In this document: positions 7,496 through 18,529 of the stretch, piece by piece | How the letters are laid out: every line of letters begins with the position of its first letter | How positions within the stretch are numbered: the stretch's first letter is position 1 | Assembly: GCF_030268885.1 (NCBI RefSeq) | Contig: NZ_BSSA01000009.1 | Coordinates: 62,001-126,000 of the forward strand | Origin: Kitasatospora phosalacinea | GTDB taxonomy: Bacteria; Actinomycetota; Actinomycetes; Streptomycetales; Streptomycetaceae | Direction of reading: 5' to 3' | DNA: 64,000 bases | The notes under the pieces: generated by a model | Database searches by the model: none | What the model was told of the DNA's origin: nothing | The model's input: only the letters and a program-made list of their open reading frames with translations | Translations under genes and position numbers: made by a program

Positions 7496-8515
7496 ATGAA
7501 AGCCATCGTCCACCACGACCACGGCACCCCCGACGTCCTCCGGCTCGTCGACCGCGATCCGCCCGAGCCCGGGCCGGGCGAGGTGCGGGTCCGGATCGCG
7601 GTGTCGGGCGTCAATCCGACCGACTGGCAGGCGCGTTCCGGTGCGGGGCATCCCCGGCCGTTTCCCGAGGTCGTGCCGCACCACGACGGCGCCGGTACGG
7701 TCGACGCCGTCGGGGAGGGGGTCGAGCGGAGCCGGGTCGGTGAGCGCGTCTGGGTGTTCATGGCCGCGGCCGGGCGCCCCACCGGCACCGCCGCCGAGTA
7801 CACCGTGGTGCCCGCCGACCAGGCCGTGCCGCTGCCCGACGCGGCCGGGTTCGACCTCGGCGCCTCGCTCGGCGTCCCCGCGCTGACCGCGCACCGGGCG
7901 CTCACCGTCGCCGAGGACGGGCCGCGCCGACTGCACCCCGGCGCGCTCGACGGGAGGACGGTGCTCGCCGCGGGCGGGGCCGGAGCCGTCGGGCACGCGG
8001 TGGTCCAGCTCGCCCGCTGGGCCGGCGCCACCGTGATCAGCACGGTCAGCGGCCCGGAGAAGGCCCGGCTGGCCACCGCCGCCGGGGCCCACCACGTGGT
8101 CGACTACCGCCGCGGCGACCCGGCCGCCGCGATCCGCGCGCTGGCCCCGGAAGGGGTGGACCTGGTCGCCGAGGTCGCCCTCGGCGCGAACCTCGCCCTG
8201 GACCTCGCCGTCCTGCGCACCCGCGGCACGATCTCGACCTACGCCAACGACGGCGGCGCCCCGGTCGAACTGGACGTGCTGCGGAGCATGGTGCTCAACG
8301 CGCGCTTCCAGTTCCTGGTCCTCTACCTGGCCGGTCCGGAGGCGCGCGCCGCGGCCGTCCACGACGTCGCCGCCGCGGTGCGCGCCGGGGCGCTGCCGGT
8401 CGGCGAGGAGCACGGCCTGCCGCTGCACCGCTTCCCCCTCGACCGCACCGCCGACGCGCACCGCGCGGTCGAGGGCCGCGCGGTCGGCAAGGTCCTGGTG
8501 GACGTCACGGCCTGA
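7496..8515 (+). CDS. Quinone-oxidoreductase-like MDR protein
   Basis: A 339-residue medium-chain dehydrogenase/reductase. The N-terminal GroES-like domain (MKAIVHHDHG...GEVRVRIAVSGVNPTDW) lacks the zinc-binding Cys residues, and the Rossmann motif is AAGGAGAVGHAVVQLA. This places it with the zinc-independent NADPH:quinone oxidoreductases that reduce quinones or activated alkenes. The ATG at 7496 follows GAGGAGG at 7486-7492. The open frame extends to 7211 only because the upstream repeat has no stops. It converges with xylA across a strong terminator. Confidence 0.87.
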   Translation: MKAIVHHDHGTPDVLRLVDRDPPEPGPGEVRVRIAVSGVNPTDWQARSGAGHPRPFPEVVPHHDGAGTVDAVGEGVERSRVGERVWVFMAAAGRPTGTAAEYTVVPADQAVPLPDAAGFDLGASLGVPALTAHRALTVAEDGPRRLHPGALDGRTVLAAGGAGAVGHAVVQLARWAGATVISTVSGPEKARLATAAGAHHVVDYRRGDPAAAIRALAPEGVDLVAEVALGANLALDLAVLRTRGTISTYANDGGAPVELDVLRSMVLNARFQFLVLYLAGPEARAAAVHDVAAAVRAGALPVGEEHGLPLHRFPLDRTADAHRAVEGRAVGKVLVDVTA

Positions 8516-8538
8516 GGCCCCCGGCAGGCCCCGGCAGG

Positions 8539-8581
8539 CGGTCGGGCAATCGAGCGGTCGGGCAGCCGGGCCGGTCGGGCA
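8539..8581. repeat. Three CGGTCGGGCA direct repeats
   Basis: CGGTCGGGCA occurs at 8539-8548, 8555-8564 and 8572-8581, a 16-17-bp period, just ahead of the terminator between convergent genes. The spacing resembles that of the larger repeat upstream of 7496. Confidence 0.7.
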
Positions 8582-8606
8582 ACCGCGCGGGCGGCGCCGG
8601 ACGCGG

Positions 8607-8641
8607 CACCGGCCGGCCCCCTGTGCGGGGGCCGGCCGGTG
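8607..8641. terminator. Bidirectional terminator hairpin
   Basis: A perfect 15-bp stem, CACCGGCCGGCCCCC with its complement, around a 5-base loop (8622-8626). It sits between the convergent MDR gene and xylA and can serve both. Confidence 0.85.
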
Positions 8642-8658
8642 GGCGTGGCGGATGCGGG

Positions 8659-9825
8659 TCAGCGGGCGCCGAGCAGGTGCTCGATGGCCAGCTGGTCGAG
8701 GCGCTCGAAGGCCATGCCGCGCTCGGCGGCGGCGGTGACGTCGAAGTCCTCGAACGCGGAGCGGTCGGCGAGCAGCGCGGCCAGGCCGTCGGCGGCGGTC
8801 GGCTGGGCGAGCTGGTCGAGGCGGGCGGCGCGCAGCGCGTCCTGGACCTCGGCGTCGGCGCGGAAGGCCAGCGCACGCTCCTTGAGCAGCAGGTAGTTGC
8901 GCATGTTCCCGGCCGCGGACTCCCAGACGCCGTCGAAGTCCTCGGTGCGCGGCGGCTTGAAGTCGAAGTGGCGCGGGCCCTGGTAGTCGGAGGACTCCAG
9001 CAGGTCGACCAGCCAGAACGCCTGCCGCAGGTCGCCCGCGCCGAAGCGGAAGTCCTGGTCGTACTTGATGCCGGACTGGCCGTTCAGGTCGATGTGGAAC
9101 AGTTTGCCCGACCACAGCGCCTGGGCGATGCCGTGCGGGAAGTTCAGGCCCGCCATCTGCTCGTGGCCGACCTCCGGGTTGAGGCCGACCAGCTCCGGGC
9201 GCTCCAGGCGGTCGATGAACGCCAGCGCGTGGCCGATGGTCGGCAGCAGGATGTCGCCGCGGGGCTCGTTCGGCTTCGGCTCGATCGCGAAGCGCAGGTC
9301 GTAGCCCTGCTCCGTGACGTAGTCGCCGAGCAGGTCGAAGGCCTCCTTCAGGCGGTCGAGGGCGACCCGGACGTCCTTGGAGGCGCCGTGCTCGGCGCCC
9401 TCGCGGCCGCCCCAGGCCACGTACACGCTCGCGCCCAGCTCGACCGCCAGGTCGATGTTGCGGATGGTCTTGCGCAGCGCGTAGCGGCGCACGTCACGGT
9501 CGTTGGCGGTGAACGCGCCGTCCTTGAACACCGGGTGGGTGAACAGGTTGGTGGTGGCCATCGGCACCTTCAGACCGGTGGCCTCCAGGGCCCCGCGGAA
9601 GCGCTTGACGATCGCCTCGCGCTCCGCGTCCGAGGAGCCGAACGGGACGAGGTCGTCGTCGTGGAAGGTCACGCCGTACGCGCCGAGGGCGGCGAGCTTC
9701 TCCACGGTCTCGACCGGGTCCAGGGCCGGGCGGGTGGCGTCGCCGAACGGGTCGCGGCCCTGCCAGCCGACCGTCCACAGGCCGAAGGTGAACTTGTCGG
9801 CAGGGGTGGGGCTGAGCTGGCTCAT
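8659..9825 (-). CDS. xylA: Xylose isomerase
   Basis: A 388-residue protein, the usual length of actinobacterial group I xylose isomerases. It interconverts D-xylose and D-xylulose (and glucose/fructose) in the cytosol. The catalytic His is in [13 protein letters not shown] (about residue 55). The metal/substrate Lys-Glu cluster is [13 protein letters not shown], and later metal ligands lie in [16 protein letters not shown] and LFHIDLNGQ. The ATG at 9825 follows GGAG; the 22 codons upstream are not family sequence. It is divergent from xylB, with a ROK regulator following xylB. Confidence 0.98.
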   Translation of the reverse strand: MSQLSPTPADKFTFGLWTVGWQGRDPFGDATRPALDPVETVEKLAALGAYGVTFHDDDLVPFGSSDAEREAIVKRFRGALEATGLKVPMATTNLFTHPVFKDGAFTANDRDVRRYALRKTIRNIDLAVELGASVYVAWGGREGAEHGASKDVRVALDRLKEAFDLLGDYVTEQGYDLRFAIEPKPNEPRGDILLPTIGHALAFIDRLERPELVGLNPEVGHEQMAGLNFPHGIAQALWSGKLFHIDLNGQSGIKYDQDFRFGAGDLRQAFWLVDLLESSDYQGPRHFDFKPPRTEDFDGVWESAAGNMRNYLLLKERALAFRADAEVQDALRAARLDQLAQPTAADGLAALLADRSAFEDFDVTAAAERGMAFERLDQLAIEHLLGAR

Positions 9826-10060
9826 CAGGTACTCCAAAGGCTGGTGATCGACCGGGTGGATCGACCGAGGGATCGACCGGTGACCCGACACGGGTCGGGG
9901 CCGGAACCGACGGTAACCCAGACCGGGGGCTATTCGTCAGGCCGGAAGACAAATTAATATGAGCCAGCCCGCGAGGGAAGCCCCCGCGCGGAACAGACCG
10001 CATCCACCCTTCCGGAGAGCGCTTCCCGCAGGGCCCGGACGACCGCAGACAGGAGCTCCC
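9826..10060. promoter_or_regulatory. Divergent xylA-xylB control region
   Basis: This 235-bp gap must carry both promoters. Its one AT-rich island, 9946-9962 (GACAAATTAATATGAGC), contains the palindrome ATTAAT and is the obvious candidate for the ROK repressor or a -10 box. Near the xylA end there are repeated GATCGACCG elements (~9847-9882) that could form weak hairpins in the xylA leader. The xylB Shine-Dalgarno AGGAGC is at 10051-10056. The operator assignment is inference. Confidence 0.45.
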
Positions 10061-11488
10061 ATGGCACACCCGCAGGTGGTGATCGGCGTCGACAGCTCGA
10101 CCCAGTCCACCAAGGCACTGGCCGTCGACGCCGACACCGGCCGCATCCTCGGCGAGGGCCGCGCCCCCCACCGGGTCGACTCCCGGCACGGCCAGGAGAG
10201 CGACCCGAACCAGTGGTGGGACGCCCTCACCACCGCCGTCGCCGCCACCGGCTGGGCCGACCGCGCCCAGGCGCTGGCCATCGGCGGCCAGCAGCACGGA
10301 CTCGTCACCCTCGACGCCGACGGCGCCCCCGTCCGCCCCGCCCTGCTCTGGAACGACGTCCGCTCCGCGCCCCAAGCCGCGGACCTGGTCCGGAAGTTCG
10401 GCGCCGACTGGTGGGCCGCCGAACTCGGCAGCGTCCCCGGCGCCTCCTTCACCGCCGCCAAGTGGGCCTGGCTGCGCGCCACCGAACCCGAGAACGCCGA
10501 CCGCACCGCCGCCGTCCGCCTCCCGCACGACTACCTCACCGGGCGCCTCACCGGCACCGCCACCACCGACCGCGGCGACGCCTCCGGCACCGGCTGGTGG
10601 ACCCCCGAGGGCTACCACGCCACCGTCCTCGACCACATCGGGCTCGACCCCGCCCTGCTCCCCGCCGTCGCCCCCGCCGGAACCGCCGCCGGACACGCCC
10701 TCCCCGGCGGCCCGCTGCGCCCCGGCACCCCGATCGCCACCGGCACCGGCGACAACATGGCCGCCGCCCTCGGCCTCGGCCTCGCCCCCGGCACCCCCGT
10801 GCTCAGCCTCGGCACCTCCGGCACCGTCTACACCGTCACCCGCAACCGCCCCGCCGACCCCACCGGCACCGTCGCGGGCTTCGCCGACGCCCTCGACGGC
10901 TGGCTCCCGCTCGCCTGCACCCTCAACTGCACCCTCGCCGTCGACCGGATCGCCACCCTGCTCGGCCGCGACCGACAGGACGTCGAACCCGGCGGCAGCG
11001 CCGTCCTGCTGCCCTACCTCGACGGCGAGCGCACCCCCGCCCTCCCGCACGCCAGCGGCCTGCTGCACGGCCTGCGCCACGACACCACCCCCGGCCAGCT
11101 CCTCCAGGCTGCCTACGACGGCGCCGCGTACTCGCTGCTCGCCGCCCTCGACGACGTCCTCTCCGCCGACGGCCCCGGCGCCGTCGACCCCGCGCAGCCG
11201 ATCCTGCTGATCGGCGGCGGCGCCCAGGGCCGGGCCTGGCAGGACACCGTCCGCCGCCTCTCCGGCCGCCCCGTCCAGCTGCCCGCCGCCCGCGAACTGG
11301 TCGCCCTCGGCGCCGCCGCCCAGGCCGCCGCGCTGCTCACCGGCGAGCGCGCCGACGCCGTCGCCCGCCGCTGGGGCACCGCCGACGGCCCCGTGCTGCC
11401 CGCCCTCACCCGGGACGACGCCGCACTCGAACGGATCGCGACTACCATTTCGCAGACGGCCGCCCTGCAGGGGGACGGCACGCACTGA
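10061..11488 (+). CDS. xylB: Xylulokinase
   Basis: A 475-residue FGGY carbohydrate kinase. The N-terminal phosphate loop is VIGVDSSTQSTKALAVD. The substrate loop is ALAIGGQQHGLVTLD, and the C-terminal half has GTGDNMAAALGLGL, LSLGTSGTVY and LLIGGGAQGRAWQD. It phosphorylates D-xylulose to xylulose-5-phosphate, feeding the pentose phosphate pathway. Its position opposite xylA supports that substrate. The ATG at 10061 has AGGAG upstream; the open frame above it runs into the promoter. A strong hairpin follows the stop. Confidence 0.96.
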   Translation: MAHPQVVIGVDSSTQSTKALAVDADTGRILGEGRAPHRVDSRHGQESDPNQWWDALTTAVAATGWADRAQALAIGGQQHGLVTLDADGAPVRPALLWNDVRSAPQAADLVRKFGADWWAAELGSVPGASFTAAKWAWLRATEPENADRTAAVRLPHDYLTGRLTGTATTDRGDASGTGWWTPEGYHATVLDHIGLDPALLPAVAPAGTAAGHALPGGPLRPGTPIATGTGDNMAAALGLGLAPGTPVLSLGTSGTVYTVTRNRPADPTGTVAGFADALDGWLPLACTLNCTLAVDRIATLLGRDRQDVEPGGSAVLLPYLDGERTPALPHASGLLHGLRHDTTPGQLLQAAYDGAAYSLLAALDDVLSADGPGAVDPAQPILLIGGGAQGRAWQDTVRRLSGRPVQLPAARELVALGAAAQAAALLTGERADAVARRWGTADGPVLPALTRDDAALERIATTISQTAALQGDGTH

Positions 11489-11495
11489 CGCCGCA

Positions 11496-11526
11496 CCGGG
11501 CCGCCCCGCACCCAGGGGCGGCCCGG
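11496..11526 (+). terminator. Terminator after xylB
   Basis: A 12-bp perfect stem (CCGGGCCGCCCC and complement) with a 7-base loop, beginning 8 bases past the xylB stop. It separates xylB from the ROK regulator gene, which would then need its own promoter or readthrough. Confidence 0.8.
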
Positions 11527-11633
11527 ACGGGCACTCGGCGGCAGACGGACCGGACGGGACCACGCGGACCGGACGGGTCGGACGGACCAGAGCGACGGAC
11601 AGCCGGACAGCGGCACGGAGGGACGGGGCAGAC

Positions 11634-12920
11634 GTGACAGAGGACGGGCAGCAGCCGCCCGACGGCGACCTCGCCACCAGGCGCGGCCCCGCCTCCCAGC
11701 AGGACATGCGGCGGCAGAACCTCGCCCTGGTGATGCGCACCGTCGCCGCCGCCCACCCGCTCTCCCGCGCCGACGTGGCCGGCCGCACCGGGCTGACCCG
11801 CACCGCCGTCTCCAGCCTGGTCGACGAACTCATCGGCGGCGGCCTCCTGCTGGAGGGCGAACTCGAACGCAGCGGCCGGGTCGGCCGCCCCGGCCGGGCC
11901 CTCGTCCTGAACGGCAACGGGCCCGCCGGGCTGGGCCTGGAGATCGGCGTCGAACACCTCAGCGCCTGCGTCCTCGACCTGCGCGGCGAGGTCCGGGTCG
12001 AACTGCACCGCCCCGCCGCCAACGCGGGCCGCCCCGCCGGGCAGACCCTCGCCGAACTCGCCGAACTCGCCGAACAGGCCGAGCAGGAGGCCGTCGCGCT
12101 CGGCCTGCGAGTGGTCGGCCGGGTGCTCGCCGTTCCCGGCAGCGTCCCGCTCGGCAGCCCCGGCGGCCGGATCGAGCACGCCCCCAACCTCGGCTGGCAC
12201 CAGGTCGACGTCGCCGCCTCCTGGCCCGGCCCCGGCACCGCCCCCGCCGTCGACAACGAGGCCAACCTCGGCGCCCTCGCCGAACTCTGGCAGGGCACCG
12301 CCAGCGGCACCTTCGTGCACGTCTCGGCCGGTGAGGGCATCGGCGCCGCGCTCGTCCTGGACGGCCGCCTGTTCCGGGGCGTCCAGGGCTTCTCCGGCGA
12401 GCTCGGCCACCTCACCGTCCGCCCCGACGGACGCACCTGCTCCTGCGGCGCCCGCGGCTGCCTCGAACCGTACGCGGCCCTGGCCGCCGTGCTCCGCTCC
12501 GCCGGGCTCGCCGAGGAACTGGACGAACTCGGCCGGGAGAACGGCTCGGCGTACCTGGCGGACCGTCAAGAGGCCGACCCCATCGCGGAGTTGGTGCGCC
12601 GGGCGGAGGCCGGGCACGCCGGGACCCGGCGTGCGCTGCAGCACGCGGGCACCGCGCTCGGCACCGCACTGGCCGCCGCGGTCAACCTGGTCGACCCCGC
12701 CACGCTCGTCCTCGGCGGCGCCTACGCCGACCTCGCGCAGTGGCTGCTGCCCGCGATGCGGGCCGAGCTGACCGCCCTGGTCCGGGTCCGCCCCTGGCCC
12801 GAAGAGGCCCTGCGCGCCTCGATGTTGGGCCGCCGCGGTCCCGTCCTGGGCGCGGCCCTGGTCACCGTCCGCAGCCTGCACACCGACCCGGCCGGCCTCT
12901 GGCTGCCCGAGGCCGCCTGA
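11634..12920 (+). CDS. ROK-family regulator, likely XylR
   Basis: A 428-residue ROK repressor. The N-terminal winged HTH is at ~25-75 (RRQNLALVMRTVAAAHPLSRADVAGRTGLTRTAVSSLVDELI). A sugar-kinase-like domain follows, with EGIGAALVLDG, GELGHLTV and the zinc motif CSCGARGCLE. Its place directly after xylB makes it the presumed xylose-responsive repressor of the divergent xylA/xylB promoters, as in other xyl loci. The first ~24 residues are a polar tail. A GTG start at 11634 is used. A good hairpin follows the stop. Confidence 0.88.
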   Translation: MTEDGQQPPDGDLATRRGPASQQDMRRQNLALVMRTVAAAHPLSRADVAGRTGLTRTAVSSLVDELIGGGLLLEGELERSGRVGRPGRALVLNGNGPAGLGLEIGVEHLSACVLDLRGEVRVELHRPAANAGRPAGQTLAELAELAEQAEQEAVALGLRVVGRVLAVPGSVPLGSPGGRIEHAPNLGWHQVDVAASWPGPGTAPAVDNEANLGALAELWQGTASGTFVHVSAGEGIGAALVLDGRLFRGVQGFSGELGHLTVRPDGRTCSCGARGCLEPYAALAAVLRSAGLAEELDELGRENGSAYLADRQEADPIAELVRRAEAGHAGTRRALQHAGTALGTALAAAVNLVDPATLVLGGAYADLAQWLLPAMRAELTALVRVRPWPEEALRASMLGRRGPVLGAALVTVRSLHTDPAGLWLPEAA

Positions 12921-12938
12921 CCGGTCGCCGACGCGCAA

Positions 12939-12966
12939 CGGCGGGGTCCCGTACGGGGCCCCGCCG
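12939..12966 (+). terminator. Terminator after ROK gene
   Basis: CGGCGGGG (12939-12946) pairs perfectly with CCCCGCCG (12959-12966); the 12-base loop has inner pairing and TCTTCGT follows. It lies 19 bases after the stop. Confidence 0.8.
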
Positions 12967-13034
12967 TCTTCGTGCACCGCTGTCGGGAGCCGTCAACCCG
13001 CCCGGCGTTCAGGGGAGTCGGCGGACCGCCCGGT

Positions 13035-13805
13035 TCAGCGGTGGGCGCCCTTGCGGCGGCGCGCCACCAGCACGCCACCCACGCCGAGCAGGGCGAGGCC
13101 CGCCACGGTGGTGCCGATCACGCTGGCGCCGGTGAACGCCAGGCTGTCGCCCGCCGGACCGGTCGAGGCCGAGGCGCTCGGCGAGACCGCCGCACCGGAG
13201 GTGCTCGACGAGGCGCTCGGCGACGGCGACCCGGAGGTGCCCGCCGACGGGCTCGGCGACGCGGAGCCCCGCGGGCTGCCGGACGGGCTGCCGGACGGGG
13301 ACGCGGAGACCGACGCGGAGGCCGAGGCGGAGGGCTTGGGGCTCTCCAGCGGCGACTCCGAGGGCTTCGGCGACGGGCTGGTCTCCGTCGCGCCGGCCGG
13401 GCAGGTGTGCGACAGGTTGAACTTGGTCTGGTTGCCGCCCTGGACCTCGGCGACGGCCGAGACGAGCGTGGCCCCCTTCTCCGAGGCCACGTAGGCGTGC
13501 TTGCCGGCCGGATTGCCGGGGAAGCTGGTGACGACCTGCTGGCCGCCCGGCTGGAAGGTCACGGTGAGCTTGACGAAGTCGGCGTCGTTGCCCGGGAGGA
13601 CGAAGTGCCAGCCGTCCTGGGAGGCCGGGACGCCGGTGCAGGTCTTCTCCTGCTCCCCGTACGCGGCGGCGGTGATCGGGACCGACTGGCGCAGTTGCGA
13701 GGTGTACGTGCTGCTGCTGGCGAACGCCGAACCGACGACCGGCGCGGACATCAGCCCGGCGGCGACCACGACGGTGGTCGCGCGGAGGGCTATGGATCGG
13801 TGCAT
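13035..13805 (-). CDS. Secreted LAFTG cell-wall-anchored protein
   Basis: A 256-residue exported protein: a signal peptide (residues 1-30, ending SAFAS), a compact extracellular domain with one Cys pair (residues ~35-140, CTGVPASQDGWHFVLPG ... LSHTCPAG), a long Ser/Pro/Ala-rich wall-spanning linker, and the sorting signal LAFTG followed by a hydrophobic segment and an Arg/Lys tail. LAxTG signals are used by class E sortases in streptomycetes. The extracellular domain resembles streptomycete surface proteins whose role I cannot name. The sortase-fold protein at 29880 lacks catalytic residues and cannot anchor it, so an active sortase must be encoded elsewhere. Confidence 0.85.
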   Translation of the reverse strand: MHRSIALRATTVVVAAGLMSAPVVGSAFASSSTYTSQLRQSVPITAAAYGEQEKTCTGVPASQDGWHFVLPGNDADFVKLTVTFQPGGQQVVTSFPGNPAGKHAYVASEKGATLVSAVAEVQGGNQTKFNLSHTCPAGATETSPSPKPSESPLESPKPSASASASVSASPSGSPSGSPRGSASPSPSAGTSGSPSPSASSSTSGAAVSPSASASTGPAGDSLAFTGASVIGTTVAGLALLGVGGVLVARRRKGAHR

Positions 13806-13844
13806 GTGCTACCTGTCCACTCTTCGATGCTGGGATGGTTTTCA

Positions 13845-14014
13845 GCCGCGGGGGGACCCGGGCGGCTCAAATCTCTCCACCGGTCGAGGCCTGGTCAAGC
13901 CCTCGGGCGGAGACCGGTGACGGAAGAACGCCAGGCTACGGCGCCGGAACCGGGAGCGAGCCGCGGGGGTCCGGGCGGCTCACACTGTCCCCGCAAGGTA
14001 ATGGATCGGTCAAG
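13845..14014 (-). promoter_or_regulatory. Duplicated promoter-leader block
   Basis: Two 55-bp copies (13845-13899 and 13960-14014) share the same layout. On the minus strand each starts with TTGACC (-35), has about 18 bp, a -10 (AGATTT in the proximal copy, GACAGT in the distal) and then a GAGCCGCCCGG...CCCCGCGGC inverted repeat that would begin the transcript. They lie 40-210 bp upstream of the LAFTG gene and point at it. The rest of the 407-bp gap to 14212 shows no gene. Confidence 0.5.
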
Positions 14015-14212
14015 TCCGTTGACGGCGCATCTGGTGCGCGATGCGGCGTATGTCCGCATGTGGCGGTGGCAACGATCGGATCAACCCGGGCGGGAGCGCG
14101 GCGGACGAGGGGGGCGTGGTGGGACGCGGCGGGGCGTGGTTCCACCGGTGGCCGGACGCGTGGTGCTGGGCGGGTGCGTCCGGCCACCGGGGTCTGGGGG
14201 AGGGGGCGGAGG

Positions 14213-14803
14213 TCAGTGGGGGAGGGCGGCCGAGCGCAGCCCGCGGGCGGTGAGCGCGGCGAGGACGGCGGGCAGCGCGGTGACGGTGTTGCGGTTCCCG
14301 TGGTCGTGCAGCAGGACGGTGTCGCCCGGGCGCGCCGTCGCGAGGACGGCGACGATCTCGGCGGGCGCGGTGCCGTCCCAGTCCCGGGGGTCGACGTCCC
14401 AGAGCGTCTCGGTCAGGCCGGCCTCCGCGGCGACCCGGGCGACGGTCGGGTCGGTGGCGCCGTACGGCGGGCGGAACAGCACCGGCGGGCGGCCGGTGAG
14501 TTCGGTCAGGACGCGGTTGGTGCGGTGGATCTCGTCGTGCACGGCGGGGAGCGGCATGCCCGGCAGCGAGGGGTGCGACCAGCTGTGGTTGGCGATCGCC
14601 ATGCCGGCCCGGTCCAGGGCGCGGACCAGGTCGGGGTGGCGTTCGGCCTGGGCGCCGCAGAGGAAGAAGGTCGCACGGTGGCCGGCGGCGGTGAGGGCGT
14701 CGAGCAGCTCGGGCGTGGAGTCGGGGTGCGGGCCGTCGTCGAAGGTCAGGGCGACGGTGGCGGAGACGGGCGCGGGGGTGGGGGCGAGCTCGTGATCGGC
14801 CAT
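14213..14803 (-). CDS. CE4/NodB polysaccharide deacetylase
   Basis: A 196-residue minimal NodB domain. The five family motifs are visible: catalytic base and metal Asp in TFDDGPHP, metal His pair HSWSHP, RPPYG, a DPRDWDG-type motif and the closing LLHD. It hydrolyses N- or O-acetyl groups from polysaccharides; CE4 members act on chitin, peptidoglycan or acetylxylan. No signal peptide is visible with the ATG at 14803, which is odd for an enzyme acting on polymers. A xylanase-type operator (14872) upstream and a LacI regulator next door favour a plant-polymer or chitooligosaccharide role. Confidence 0.85.
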   Translation of the reverse strand: MADHELAPTPAPVSATVALTFDDGPHPDSTPELLDALTAAGHRATFFLCGAQAERHPDLVRALDRAGMAIANHSWSHPSLPGMPLPAVHDEIHRTNRVLTELTGRPPVLFRPPYGATDPTVARVAAEAGLTETLWDVDPRDWDGTAPAEIVAVLATARPGDTVLLHDHGNRNTVTALPAVLAALTARGLRSAALPH

Positions 14804-14871
14804 GGTGCGGGTGCTTTCCTCCGTGATCGACCGGGTCGGTCCGGACGGTGGGGCGGCCGGGACGAGCGGTG

Positions 14872-14882
14872 CGAAAGTTTCG
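14872..14882. promoter_or_regulatory. CGAAAGTTTCG palindrome, candidate LacI site
   Basis: A perfect CGAAA-G-TTTCG palindrome 69 bp upstream of the deacetylase start. CGAAA/TTTCG repeats are known upstream of streptomycete xylanase genes, and GAAA-N-TTTC is a LacI-type core. The neighbouring LacI gene (15012) is the likely binder. Confidence 0.6.
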
Positions 14883-15011
14883 AATCCTGGCCGAATGTTA
14901 CGGCGTGACCCGGACGACGGTAAGGGAGCCCGCCGGGGGCGTCAACCACTCTGCGCGGCCCGGAACGTCCGGACCGCGCAGGAGAGTTGGCGGGTGGTGT
15001 GCGGTTGTGGT

Positions 15012-16043
15012 TCAGCCGTCGGTCGGCGGAGGGGCGGTGCTGGCCCGGACGACCAGGCTGGTGGCGAGGTCGACCCTGGTCGCGGTGGGCTGCTCGCCGC
15101 GACCGAGCCCGATGGCCAGCCGGGCCGCCGTCTCGGCCATCTCCACCAGCGGCTGGCGGACGGTGGTGAGCGGCGGGCCGACCCAGCGGGCCAGCGGCAG
15201 GTCGTCGAAGCCGACCACCGAGAGGTCCTCCGGCACCCGCAGGCCGAGTTCGCGGGCGGCCTCGTACACGCCCAGGGCCTGCAGGTCGTTGCCCGCGAAG
15301 ATCGCGGTCGGCCGGTTGGGGCGGGTGAGCAGGGTGCGGGCGGCCGCGTACCCGACCTCGTGGTGGAAGTTGCCCTCGATGATCAGCTCGGGGTCGACCG
15401 GCAGCCGGGCCGTGCCCAGCGCGGTGCGGTAGCCGTCCACCCGGGCGCGGCTGCACATCATCCCGGACGGGCCGGAGATCATCCCGATCCGGCGGTGGCC
15501 GAGGTCGAGCAGGTGGCGGGTGGCGGCCAGGCCGCCCTGCCAGTTGCCGGTGCCGACGGCCGGCACCCCCTCGGCCGGGTCGCCCGCCGGGTCGAGCACC
15601 ACGAACGGGATGTCGCGGCTGGTGAGTTGGTCGCGCTGGGCGGCGTCCAGCTCGGACAGCACCAGGACCACGCCGGCCGGGCGGCGGGCCAGCACCCCGT
15701 CCACCCAGGTCTGCCCGGGGGTCAGCCGCCCGGCGGACTCGGAGAGCACCACGCTCAGGTCCTCGGCCCGGGCGACGTTCTCCACCCCGCGGATCACCTC
15801 CATCGCCCAGGCGCTGTCGAGCTGGTGGAACACCAGGTCGAGCAGCCGGGACGGCGGTGCGGCGGTGCGGCGGCGCTGGTAGCCCGTGCGGCGCAGGATC
15901 TCCTCGACCTTGGCGCGGGTCGCGGGCGCGACGTCGGCCCGGCCGTTCAGCACCTTCGAAACTGTCGGCGCCGAGACGCCGGCCGCCCGGGCGATCTCCG
16001 ACAGGGTCGGTGCGGGGTCGGGTTCGAGTTCTGCAGCGCTCAT
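15012..16043 (-). CDS. LacI-family regulator
   Basis: A 343-residue LacI protein: HTH and hinge in residues ~13-65 (TLSEIARAAGVSAPTVSKVLNG), then a periplasmic-binding-like sugar domain ending GFDDLPLARWVGPPLTTVRQP. The sequence most resembles regulators of xylan or cello-oligosaccharide genes. Two GAAACATT-type half-sites lie in its own upstream gap and a CGAAAGTTTCG site lies ahead of the deacetylase downstream, suggesting auto-control and control of the deacetylase. The ATG at 16043 is chosen because the HTH begins 12 residues later; the longer open frame upstream belongs to another gene's shadow. Confidence 0.93.
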   Translation of the reverse strand: MSAAELEPDPAPTLSEIARAAGVSAPTVSKVLNGRADVAPATRAKVEEILRRTGYQRRRTAAPPSRLLDLVFHQLDSAWAMEVIRGVENVARAEDLSVVLSESAGRLTPGQTWVDGVLARRPAGVVLVLSELDAAQRDQLTSRDIPFVVLDPAGDPAEGVPAVGTGNWQGGLAATRHLLDLGHRRIGMISGPSGMMCSRARVDGYRTALGTARLPVDPELIIEGNFHHEVGYAAARTLLTRPNRPTAIFAGNDLQALGVYEAARELGLRVPEDLSVVGFDDLPLARWVGPPLTTVRQPLVEMAETAARLAIGLGRGEQPTATRVDLATSLVVRASTAPPPTDG

Positions 16044-16126
16044 GGCTCGGATAGTAGCGCCCCCGGCCATCGCGGGTGGGCCGGTGGACGGCCTTGTTCC
16101 ACGCGGATGCCGATCTTGACGTCGCA

Positions 16127-16156
16127 GAAACATTCGTCGATCATTCGAAATGTTCG
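16127..16156. promoter_or_regulatory. Inverted GAAACATT half-sites
   Basis: GAAACATTCG (16127-16136) faces GAAATGTTC (16147-16155); the AACATT/AATGTT ends form an inverted repeat around an AT-richer core. It lies 84 bp upstream of the LacI gene and may be its autoregulatory operator. The rest of 16044-16234 shows a repeated GGACGGCCACCGGGCGGTCG element near 16180-16225 and no gene. Confidence 0.45.
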
Positions 16157-16234
16157 GCCCGGGCGGCGAGTTGGCCGATCGGGCGGACGGCCACCGGGCG
16201 GTCGCCGGACGGCCACCGGGCGGTCGTCGAGCGG

Positions 16235-18415
<2,181 letters not shown>

Positions 18416-18529
18416 GGGGCAGCCTCTCGCTGTGCAGTTTCGGTCAGCACCGGCGCCGGGGGTCGGCGACCGGTGGCGACCACGCTAGGTGCCGGAAGAC
18501 CGGTCGGGGTGGCTAGACTCGGGCAGGAG

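Noticed and set aside
12972..14795. Long plus-strand open frames opposite the LAFTG and deacetylase genes.
   Set aside because: Their composition is Arg/Gly/Val-skewed with no recognisable fold, as expected for the complement of GC-rich coding DNA.
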